Source: Chitinophaga pinensis (lineage in GTDB: Bacteria > Bacteroidota > Bacteroidia > UKL13-3). Taken from it: a stretch of 12,764 nucleotides of DNA. Position 1 is the stretch's first letter. Each line of letters starts with the position of its first letter. The position numbers and the translations under genes were made by a program. This document shows, piece by piece, positions 1 to 6,473 of the stretch. The DNA lies in the NCBI GenBank assembly GCA_945875195.1, contig CAMCJW010000055.1, forward strand, positions 1 to 12,764, given 5' to 3'. Below the pieces are notes generated by a model, which saw nothing but the letters and a program-made list of their open reading frames with translations, did no database searches and was not told the origin of the DNA.

Positions 1-1167
1 GTGTTAACTTCTTTTGTGCAAGAAGCCTTTTCGGGCATACGTATCATCAAAGCTTTTGGTTCGGAGCAAGCCAACCAAATGAGTATGGAGAAAGAAACCA
101 ATTTGTACAGGGAAAAACAAATGGGTTTGGCACAAGTGGAGGCCTTCTTTTTTCCGCTCATGTTATTCTTAACTGGGTTGAGTTCAATTATCACAATTTA
201 TATTGGAGGCTTGGAGGTAATAGCTGGTAGAGCAAGTATTGGCAATATTGCCGAATTTATCATTTATGTGAATATATTGGTGTGGCCTGTAACTAGTTTG
301 GGTTACACCAGTAGTTTAATTCAAAGGGCCTCGGCATCTCAAGCAAGAATCAATGAATTTTTAAATACCCTACCAACTATGGTAACAGATAGTGGTAAAG
401 ATTTTGATTTTAAGAATGAAATTACCTTTGAAAACGTAAGTTATACGTATGAAGGGAAATCCATTCCTGCATTAAAAAACCTTAGCTTTACCATTGCCAA
501 AGGGAGCACTTTTGCCATATTAGGAACTACAGGTTCTGGAAAAAGCACCTTAATTCAGCTTTTCTTGCGCTTGTTCGATCCAAGTGAAGGCCATGTTAGG
601 ATAGATGGACAGGATTTGAAAGAAATTAACCTCAAGAACTGGAAGAAAAGGATAGGATATGTGCCACAAGATATCTTTTTATTTAGTGATACTATTTCCA
701 ATAATATTGCATTTGGGGTATCTCAAAACGGGGGCAATCTTTTAGAAGATATTAGGAAAGCAGCGAAAATGGCCGCACTTCATGAAAATATCCTCAATTT
801 TCCAAATCAATATGAAACAAAAGTTGGTGAAAGGGGGATTACCTTATCTGGTGGCCAAAAACAGCGAGTGGCAATAGCCAGGGCGTTTATAAAAAATCCA
901 GAAATTTTAGTAATGGATGATTGTTTAAGTGCATTGGATACGAGTACTGAGGCCCAAATATTAAAAAACATGGCTGAAATGAAGAAAAATTGCACTTATT
1001 TAATAGTAAGTCACAGGGTTTCTTCGGTAAAAGAGGCAGATAAAATTTTGGTTTTGGATGAAGGTAAAATGGTGGAATTTGGCACACATGATGAGTTAAT
1101 CCAATTAAAAGGCTCATATAGTGCTATTTACAATAAACAAATACAAGAAGAAGCAAGTGACTTATGA
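1..1167 (+). CDS. ABC exporter, fused membrane and ATPase domains (5' end outside window)
   Basis: This is the C-terminal 388 residues of an MsbA/MdlB-type half-transporter. It is expected to dimerise in the inner membrane and export a lipid, peptide or drug; the substrate cannot be read from sequence. Two hydrophobic membrane stretches are visible at about residues 46-74 and 84-105. The ATPase domain follows: Walker A GTTGSGKST at 175-183, Q-loop Q223, signature LSGGQKQR at 282-289, Walker B ILVMDD at 302-307 and H-loop H338. The reading frame is open at base 1, and whole relatives are near 580-600 residues, so about 200 N-terminal residues lie to the left. The GTG at base 1 is therefore probably an internal valine codon. 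The residue after the Walker B aspartate, usually catalytic Glu, is Asp307, as in the degenerate half of some heterodimeric exporters. No clear terminator follows. Family assignment is very safe; substrate is unknown. Confidence 0.95.
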   Translation: MLTSFVQEAFSGIRIIKAFGSEQANQMSMEKETNLYREKQMGLAQVEAFFFPLMLFLTGLSSIITIYIGGLEVIAGRASIGNIAEFIIYVNILVWPVTSLGYTSSLIQRASASQARINEFLNTLPTMVTDSGKDFDFKNEITFENVSYTYEGKSIPALKNLSFTIAKGSTFAILGTTGSGKSTLIQLFLRLFDPSEGHVRIDGQDLKEINLKNWKKRIGYVPQDIFLFSDTISNNIAFGVSQNGGNLLEDIRKAAKMAALHENILNFPNQYETKVGERGITLSGGQKQRVAIARAFIKNPEILVMDDCLSALDTSTEAQILKNMAEMKKNCTYLIVSHRVSSVKEADKILVLDEGKMVEFGTHDELIQLKGSYSAIYNKQIQEEASDL

Positions 1168-1206
1168 GCTTGATTTGAACATATTTTAAATGTGTTAAAA
1201 AAATGT

Positions 1207-1235
1207 TTTGAAAACCAATAATGAACATATATTTT
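1207..1235 (+). promoter_or_regulatory. Candidate promoter for the PUR-family gene
   Basis: A TTTG at 1207-1210 is followed after 17 bases by TATATTTT at 1228-1235, one mismatch from the Bacteroidota -7 consensus TAnnTTTG. Position and spacing fit a transcript starting near 1240 with a leader of about 20 bases before the ATG at 1261. This also argues against the in-frame TTG at 1234 as start, since it would lie inside the promoter. Such AT-rich motifs can arise by chance. Confidence 0.4.
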
Positions 1236-1260
1236 GCCGATGTATAGCAAAATAAATTGC

Positions 1261-1584
1261 ATGGAGGAATATAACAAAAACGACAATCAAGAAATCTTTT
1301 CAAAAAAGATTAGAGCAGGTAAAAGAACTTATTTCTTTGATGTAAAATCTACAAGAGGTAAAGATTATTTTATTACCATTACCGAAAGCAAAAAAAGCTT
1401 TGAAGATGGCAATTTTGTAAAACACAAGATTTTTCTTTACAAAGAAGATTTTAATAAATTTATGGAGGCATTGAATGAGACGGTAAATCACATAAAAACG
1501 GATTTAATGCCGGATTACAATTTTGATGAATTCAAGCACGATAATGTTGAAGCCTCAGAAACGAGAGAAATCCAATCTAGTTAG
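1261..1584 (+). CDS. PUR-family DNA/RNA-binding protein (DUF3276)
   Basis: This is a 107-residue protein recognised as DUF3276, the bacterial PUR-alpha-like family seen mainly in Bacteroidota and Borrelia. A stretch beginning EIFSKKIRAGKRTYFFDV, then TITESKK near residues 43-49, matches the basic, aromatic beta-strand core that contacts single-stranded nucleic acid in PUR domains. Known relatives are small cytoplasmic proteins with a single PUR repeat that dimerise and bind ssDNA or RNA; the cellular role in Bacteroidota is unclear. The frame could begin at TTG 1234 or ATG 1240, but family members usually begin MEE-like, so ATG 1261 is preferred. The acidic C-terminal tail after about residue 85 is not conserved-looking. 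It has its own candidate promoter and stands alone between the ABC exporter and the lipoprotein gene. Confidence 0.88.
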   Translation: MEEYNKNDNQEIFSKKIRAGKRTYFFDVKSTRGKDYFITITESKKSFEDGNFVKHKIFLYKEDFNKFMEALNETVNHIKTDLMPDYNFDEFKHDNVEASETREIQSS

Positions 1585-1606
1585 GATATAATTAAAGTTA
1601 AATAAT

Positions 1607-1614
1607 TATATTTG
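1607..1614 (+). promoter_or_regulatory. Promoter -7 element of the lipoprotein gene
   Basis: TATATTTG is an exact match to the Bacteroidota -7 consensus TAnnTTTG, placed in a 72-base intergenic gap. It implies a leader of roughly 35-40 bases. That leader is very rich in A and has no Shine-Dalgarno sequence, a pattern associated with efficient translation in this phylum. The -33 element is weak: no clean TTTG lies 17-21 bases upstream. Confidence 0.55.
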
Positions 1615-1656
1615 CTAGGTCGATAAAAACAAAACAATTATAAACAACAATAAAAC

Positions 1657-2595
1657 ATGAAAAAACTATTTAAATCAATGTTTGTGATGGCGGCTCTGAC
1701 CACATCTGTATTTTTCACATCTTGCGGCGATGATACCACTGATCCTGCCAAAGAATCTGTAGCTCCCACTTTAACAGTAAATGATGGTGTTGCTAGCACA
1801 ACTGTGTCTTTATCGGTTGATACTATTTTCATCAAGACTTTAGCATCTGCTGATACAGACAGGAAGATCAAGAAATTAACCATCACGCGTGCAATTACTG
1901 GTCAAAGTACCAATACTATTAAAAGTGCTACTTACGATGCCAAAGACGTAATTTATACGCACAAAGATGTTATTGCTGGTGAAATTTTAATCAATGAAGG
2001 TGATGTTGTAACTTATACGGTAACTGTTGAAGATGACAAAGCAAAAACAACAACTAAGACTTTCACTGCAAAAGTTTCTAGTGTAGCTTTATCTCCACAA
2101 ATTTTATTAGGAGCTCCTGGCAACAACACCAACTTATTCCGTTTCTTTGGAACTGCTGATGGATTCAGACAATATACAGCTGGAGCTACCGGAAATGACC
2201 AAGCTAGAAACAATTCTGCTAAAATTGATTTTGTTTATTTTTATAGCACTTCAGGCAGTGTTCTAAATGCAATTTATTCTCCTGATTATGCATTTGGAGC
2301 AGGTAATGGTTGGGATTCTGAAATCTCTACTTGGCCTACAAAAAACAAAACTTTATATAAGTTAACCACCTTAACATCTTCTGAATTTGATGCATTGCAA
2401 GGAAGTAGTTTTATAGCTGAGTTAGCTTTAATTGATTTTACATTAGGTACTCAAGATAGAGTTGCCAGTTTATCAGTTAACCAAGTTTTAGCATACATCA
2501 AGAAAGGTGACAACAAAAGAGGATTCATACTTGTAGGAGCTCCTGCTACCAACAACACGGGCCAAATCTTGTTTAAAGTTAAATCTGAATTATAA
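1657..2595 (+). CDS. Hypothetical lipoprotein, probably surface-exposed or outer-membrane
   Basis: I do not recognise a specific family for this 312-residue protein. The N-terminus is a lipoprotein signal: Lys at 2-3, a hydrophobic core, and lipobox FTSC with the lipidated Cys at 23. GDD and further acidic residues follow directly, resembling the acidic lipoprotein export signals that carry some Bacteroidota lipoproteins to the cell surface. Residues about 37-145 are Thr/Val-rich, strand-forming and end in KTTTKTFTAKV, suggestive of an Ig/PKD-like beta-sandwich. The remainder is aromatic and Gly/Asn-rich. It contains GAPGNNT near 148-154 and GAPATNNT near 297-304, each followed by a similar strand. 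Many GCT codons and an exact -7 promoter motif hint at strong expression. It is monocistronic, closed by the terminator at 2613-2645. Lipoprotein status is well supported; function is unknown. Confidence 0.85.
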   Translation: MKKLFKSMFVMAALTTSVFFTSCGDDTTDPAKESVAPTLTVNDGVASTTVSLSVDTIFIKTLASADTDRKIKKLTITRAITGQSTNTIKSATYDAKDVIYTHKDVIAGEILINEGDVVTYTVTVEDDKAKTTTKTFTAKVSSVALSPQILLGAPGNNTNLFRFFGTADGFRQYTAGATGNDQARNNSAKIDFVYFYSTSGSVLNAIYSPDYAFGAGNGWDSEISTWPTKNKTLYKLTTLTSSEFDALQGSSFIAELALIDFTLGTQDRVASLSVNQVLAYIKKGDNKRGFILVGAPATNNTGQILFKVKSEL

Positions 2596-2612
2596 TATTT
2601 ATTAACATTCTT

Positions 2613-2645
2613 AAAAAGACCGCCTCATTTGAGGCGGTCTTTTTT
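2613..2645 (+). terminator. Intrinsic terminator after the lipoprotein gene
   Basis: A perfect hairpin has a 10-bp core, AGACCGCCTC at 2617-2626 pairing with GAGGCGGTCT at 2631-2640 across a 4-base loop. An A-run before it can extend the stem by pairing with the T-run 2641-2645. This is the clearest Rho-independent terminator in the window. Its T-run ends only 11 bases before the pfkA ATG. The A-run could also give some termination on the opposite strand, but no minus-strand gene ends nearby. Confidence 0.92.
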
Positions 2646-2656
2646 ATTTTTACACC

Positions 2657-3634
2657 ATGAAGAAAATAGGAGTTTTTACATCTGGAGGTGATGCCCCCGG
2701 AATGAATGCTTGTGTGAGAGCTGTAGTTAGAACAGCCATTACCTCGAATGTAGAAGTTGTTGGAATTATGCAAGGCTATAAAGGAATGATTGAGGGAGGA
2801 GAAAACTTTGTACCTCTGAACTCGAGGTCGGTTGGAAATATTATCCAAAGAGGAGGAACAATTTTAAAATCATCGAGAAGCAAAGCTTTCATGACTACTG
2901 AAGGGAGAAAGCAAGCACATAAAAACTTAATGGCAGAAGGAATTGAAGGAATAATTTGCATAGGTGGCAATGGTACTTTTACTGGTGCAGAAATTTTTTT
3001 TAATGAGTTTGGTATTCCATCCATTGGCGCACCTGGCACCATTGATAATGATTTATATGGTACCGATTTAACCATTGGATTTGACACCGCTATTAATACT
3101 GCTGTTGATGCAATAGACAAAATAAGAGATACTGCTGATAGTCATGGCAGGGTGTTTTTTATAGAAGTGATGGGAAGAGACGCCGGCTTTATTGCCCTTG
3201 CTGCAACAATTGCTGGCGGAGCTGAGATGGTTATGCTGCCAGAAGTGAGAGAAGACCACCATAAACTCATTGATTTTTTTAGAAGTAGGCAACAAAGTAA
3301 AAAATCTTTTTCAATTGTGGTGGTTGCTGAAGGAAATTTTGAAGGAGGCGCAATGGCTATCTCGAGTTTGTTAAACAAAGAAATTCCTGGATTTGAATCG
3401 AGGGTAGTGATATTAGGTCATATCCAAAGAGGAGGCTCTCCAACTGCTTATGATAGGGTTCTAGCAACCAAGCTTGGGTATGGCGCTGTGAATGCATTAT
3501 TGGCGGGTGAAAAGAATAAAATGGTGGGTTTATTAAATAACAAAATTGCACTTACCCCATTCATTGATTCAATAAACATGAAAAAAGACTTGAATGCAGA
3601 TTTGTTGAATTTGATAAGTATTCTCAATAACTAA
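2657..3634 (+). CDS. pfkA: ATP-dependent 6-phosphofructokinase
   Basis: PfkA phosphorylates fructose 6-phosphate to fructose 1,6-bisphosphate, the committed step of glycolysis, as a cytoplasmic tetramer. The 325-residue length is typical of bacterial PfkA. Visible motifs are TSGGDAPGMN at 8-17, PGTIDND with catalytic Asp130, MGRDAG, and HIQRGGSP near the C-terminal third. Gly at the two positions that separate ATP from pyrophosphate enzymes (Gly106, and Gly of PGTIDND) points to ATP as donor. Arg21, Arg25 and the Arg of IIQRGGT match allosteric effector-site arginines of the E. coli enzyme, so ADP/PEP control is plausible. The odd feature is GGNGT at 103-107, where most ATP-type enzymes have GGDGT/S; that Asp helps position Mg-nucleotide. 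The gene begins 11 bases after a strong terminator and converges with the glycosyltransferase gene across 13 bases. Confidence 0.95.
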   Translation: MKKIGVFTSGGDAPGMNACVRAVVRTAITSNVEVVGIMQGYKGMIEGGENFVPLNSRSVGNIIQRGGTILKSSRSKAFMTTEGRKQAHKNLMAEGIEGIICIGGNGTFTGAEIFFNEFGIPSIGAPGTIDNDLYGTDLTIGFDTAINTAVDAIDKIRDTADSHGRVFFIEVMGRDAGFIALAATIAGGAEMVMLPEVREDHHKLIDFFRSRQQSKKSFSIVVVAEGNFEGGAMAISSLLNKEIPGFESRVVILGHIQRGGSPTAYDRVLATKLGYGAVNALLAGEKNKMVGLLNNKIALTPFIDSINMKKDLNADLLNLISILNN

Positions 3635-3647
3635 CTTGAGAGAAAAT

Positions 3648-4412
3648 TTATCCATTTGATATTTTTCCAATTTTTTGGGCTATGGCCAACTTAATTCTTC
3701 TCCATTTAAAAAGAAGAAAATCCTTTTTACTATATTTTTCTTGAATGCTCAATTTTTCTTTGAAAGCATCAACCTTAAATAGGTTACTCTTGCTGCCATT
3801 ATGTACTCTGTAACTTGCGATATCTCTATTTAAGAATATTATTAATCTAGTAGATAATAAATGTAAAATTAGCTCAAAATCGAAAGCGAACTTGTAGTTT
3901 TCATCTGCAAATTTTTCTCTAAACAGATAGGCTACATTAAAGAAACAAGCTGGTTGGAATATATTTGGCAACATGCCATTTTTAACAACTTCTTGAAACC
4001 TTAATTGGCGGCCTTCACCTTCATGAAGCAAGATTCCGTTTTCATCGATGGTTTTGCATTTTCCATAATAAATAGAATACTCTTGGTTTACCCAATAGGC
4101 ATTCAAAATACTTTCTACGGCATTTGGTTCAAGCAAATCATCAGCGTTTAAATAGGCAAGCAAAACACCTTTGCAATGTTTGAAACCAATATTCAATGCA
4201 TTGGCCTGACCTTGATCTGGTTGAGATTGCCAATATTTTAATTGATGGCTATATTTTTCAATGATTTGTTTTGAACCATCTGTTGAACCTCCATCAATAA
4301 TTATGTATTCTATGTTGGTATAAGTTTGAGCCAATACCGATTGAATGGTAGATTCAAGCCATTTAGCTTGGTTAAAAGAAGGCGTAATAATTGAAACTAG
4401 TGGCAACTCCAT
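3648..4412 (-). CDS. Family 2 glycosyltransferase
   Basis: This 254-residue GT-A-fold glycosyltransferase transfers a sugar from a nucleotide donor to an unknown acceptor, probably at the cytoplasmic side of the inner membrane. It begins with the typical family 2 strand VSIITPSFNQ at 6-15. DGGSTDGS follows at 40-47. The metal/nucleotide motif is LNADD, with Asp91-Asp92, preceded by QGQANALNIG, which lines the donor site. The C-terminal third (after about 160) carries an aromatic FAFDFELILHL region, near the usual catalytic base position, and a basic tail. There are no transmembrane helices. It is the last gene of a minus-strand cluster, 16 bases after the preceding glycosyltransferase, so the two probably work on the same glycan. 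Family is secure; donor and acceptor cannot be inferred. Confidence 0.9.
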   Translation of the reverse strand: MELPLVSIITPSFNQAKWLESTIQSVLAQTYTNIEYIIIDGGSTDGSKQIIEKYSHQLKYWQSQPDQGQANALNIGFKHCKGVLLAYLNADDLLEPNAVESILNAYWVNQEYSIYYGKCKTIDENGILLHEGEGRQLRFQEVVKNGMLPNIFQPACFFNVAYLFREKFADENYKFAFDFELILHLLSTRLIIFLNRDIASYRVHNGSKSNLFKVDAFKEKLSIQEKYSKKDFLLFKWRRIKLAIAQKIGKISNG

Positions 4413-4428
4413 GTATATGTCAAATATA

Positions 4429-5226
4429 CTAAAGAAAACCCAAATCCGATAATTCTTCTAGCTTTTTATATTTAGGGTTGAAGCTTGTGTGCCAATGGTG
4501 TAATAATTCTTTTTCTTTGGTTCTGATGATTACTTTTTTTGAAGCATGACAGTTTAACCAAAAAGCCTCATCCTCATCACCCCAAGTTTTATACTCTTCG
4601 TTAAGCCCGCCTAGCTCTAAAAAGGATTTTTTGTTACAAGCTAATAATCCTTTTCCACCCCATAACATCCATTCGCCATTTCCTGGGGCGTATGTGGCAG
4701 GTTTGTTTTTATACAAATAATAAACAATTGGGAACCAAAATCCACCTTTTTTGGTAAAGGACGAACACAATTGGACTAAATTTTTGGGTAAAGAGAAATC
4801 TGCATCACACAAGAAAATTAAATCGCAGGTAGCTTGTTTCACAGCGCGATTAAAAGCGAAAGCACGTGCAAAAGGATGAGGTTCGGAATTGAAAACAAGT
4901 TTACCCTTGAACCTAAGCGCTACTTGCTTTTTAAAATCATCGTGGTTAACAGAACCGCAATCAAAAATAGAAAGCTCTATCAGTTCTTGGTTCAAACAGT
5001 TATTTAAAGAAGGTAAAAAGTGTTGTAAAAATGTTTCTTGGCGGTTGTAAATGCCCACACAAATTGAAACGGAATGAGGTTTAATTTTAAAAGGAGTTTG
5101 TTCAATTAAATACCTAAATAAGCCAATTATGTCATTGGTTAAGGTAAACCAACCTAGCTTTCTTTGTGGCGATTTAAAAAGCCACCACAAGGGAAATTTA
5201 ATCCAATTTGGAACATTGCGTTTCAT
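4429..5226 (-). CDS. Glycosyltransferase with family 2 N-domain and galactosyltransferase-like C-motif
   Basis: This 265-residue protein has a GT-A core from about residue 52 (SVSICVGIYNRQ). The DXD motif is Asp141-Ala-Asp143 in LIFLCDADF. GGLNEEYKTWGDEDEAF at 206-222 resembles the C-terminal motif of Glyco_transf_7C/chondroitin-synthase-type enzymes, where the acidic residues contact acceptor or act as base. The first 50 residues are basic and aromatic (PNWIKFPLWWLFKSP) and may bind the membrane surface. It probably adds a hexose or hexosamine to an envelope glycan; the sugar is unknown. The gene starts 8 bases after the permease gene and ends 16 bases before the next glycosyltransferase, so all three are likely cotranscribed. 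The ATG at 5226-5224 is the first codon available after the upstream stop. Confidence 0.85.
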   Translation of the reverse strand: MKRNVPNWIKFPLWWLFKSPQRKLGWFTLTNDIIGLFRYLIEQTPFKIKPHSVSICVGIYNRQETFLQHFLPSLNNCLNQELIELSIFDCGSVNHDDFKKQVALRFKGKLVFNSEPHPFARAFAFNRAVKQATCDLIFLCDADFSLPKNLVQLCSSFTKKGGFWFPIVYYLYKNKPATYAPGNGEWMLWGGKGLLACNKKSFLELGGLNEEYKTWGDEDEAFWLNCHASKKVIIRTKEKELLHHWHTSFNPKYKKLEELSDLGFL

Positions 5227-5234
5227 GAGTTAAG

Positions 5235-6473
5235 CTAGGTAAATTTGATGCTTTTAACAGGTTCTACCCTACTCACCATTTTTACAGGAATTAACAAAAT
5301 TAGCAGGCAAATAAAAAAACTAAGGAGGTTTACATAGACTATATCCATGAAGTTTAATTCAATTGGCACTTGGTTGAGGTAATAGGATTTTTGGTCTAAC
5401 TTTACCCAACCAAATTTAGCTTGTAACAAAGCTAGCCCAACTCCCAATAAGTTTCCAAGTAGCAAGCCTTTAATGATTATGTTTGAAGCCATCCAAAGAA
5501 AAATATTACTAATTTGTTGATCGCTAGAGCCCATGGCTTTCAATAAACCAATCATTTGGGTGCGTTCTAGAATAAGGATAAGCAAGGCTGTAATCATATT
5601 AATGGCAGCCACAGATACCATCAATAATAAAATAATGACCACATTTAAATCGAGCAAACCAAGCCAATCAAATAAGGCAGGATACAAATCGAAGATACTG
5701 CTCAAACCCATGTTATAGGGAGTAATGTTAGCCAAATCATCTCTTACTTGAGAGGTTTCTGAGAATTGGTTCAAACCGATTTCATAGCCACTTATAAAAT
5801 TACTAGGCCAATTGTTTAATTTTTGAACTTGGCGAATATCCACATAAGCATATAATTCATCTAATTCGCCCATACCGGTATCAAAAATTCCGCAAATTTT
5901 TAACTTGCGCACACGCGGAGGATCTTGAATAAAATATATATATAAATTATCGCCCAACTTAAAGTTTAACCTACGGGCTGTAATAGCCGAAATAATTACT
6001 TGTTGGGATGTGCTGCTATCTTTTAAATTGGGCAAATCACCTTCAATTAAATGTTGGGCAATAAAATCCCAATGGTATTCTTTGCCAACACCTTTTAAAA
6101 CGATTCCCTCAAAAGATTCTTTGGTTTTAATAATTCCTGCTTTGGTGGCATAAGTTTGAAGGTGTTTAACCCCAACTCTTTTTTTTGCGAGGTACTCAAA
6201 AATGGTATCTCTTTCAATAGGTAAACTTTCAAAACTGTTGTTGAGGTCGAGGTGAGAAATTTGAATGGGGGAGCTAAAACCCACCAATTTATTGCGCACT
6301 TCATGCTGGTAGCCTTTAACAATTGCGTTGGCAAGAATCATAACCATTACACCAATGCATACAGCGGCAAGCGCTAAGTTGATAATCAACCTTGAAAATC
6401 CGCCTCCCTTTTCATTTCTTTGGAGCGGCTTTTGAGCCATTAATCTTTTTGCTATGAAAAAACTGAAATTCAT
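5235..6473 (-). CDS. LolC/LolE-FtsX-family ABC permease
   Basis: This 412-residue inner-membrane permease has the four-helix layout of MacB/LolE/FtsX proteins: TM1 at about 29-52, a large periplasmic domain at about 55-270, then TM2 274-302, TM3 323-350 and TM4 375-397. ERTQMIGLLKAMGSSDQQI at 303-321 is the conserved cytoplasmic loop that couples to the ATPase. Relatives extract lipoproteins or transmit ATP-driven force; this one probably does similar work with an ATPase (LolD-like) encoded elsewhere, as none is visible here. The frame stays open upstream to 6527, but relatives start MNFSFFIAKR-like, so ATG 6473 is preferred. ATG 6440 (MAQKP) is an alternative. The preferred start overlaps the divergent NamZ gene by 20 bases. 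It leads the minus-strand cluster with two glycosyltransferases. Confidence 0.9.
   Translation of the reverse strand: MNFSFFIAKRLMAQKPLQRNEKGGGFSRLIINLALAAVCIGVMVMILANAIVKGYQHEVRNKLVGFSSPIQISHLDLNNSFESLPIERDTIFEYLAKKRVGVKHLQTYATKAGIIKTKESFEGIVLKGVGKEYHWDFIAQHLIEGDLPNLKDSSTSQQVIISAITARRLNFKLGDNLYIYFIQDPPRVRKLKICGIFDTGMGELDELYAYVDIRQVQKLNNWPSNFISGYEIGLNQFSETSQVRDDLANITPYNMGLSSIFDLYPALFDWLGLLDLNVVIILLLMVSVAAINMITALLILILERTQMIGLLKAMGSSDQQISNIFLWMASNIIIKGLLLGNLLGVGLALLQAKFGWVKLDQKSYYLNQVPIELNFMDIVYVNLLSFFICLLILLIPVKMVSRVEPVKSIKFT

Noticed and set aside
1168..1206. Possible terminator after the ABC exporter
   Set aside because: Only a weak AT-only near-palindrome is present, with no stable stem.
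1234..1260. Upstream TTG (1234) or ATG (1240) start for the PUR-family protein
   Set aside because: The added residues are not family-like and the TTG lies within the likely -7 element; ATG 1261 gives the typical MEE start.
4421..4428. TATATTTG on the minus strand before the last glycosyltransferase as an internal promoter
   Set aside because: It is only 8 bases from the start codon, has no suitable -33 partner, and overlaps the intercistronic gap of a compact cluster; not strong enough to list as a feature.
6095..6334. Minus-strand 79-codon frame inside the permease gene
   Set aside because: It lies wholly inside the permease gene in another frame, and the permease frame carries all conserved features.
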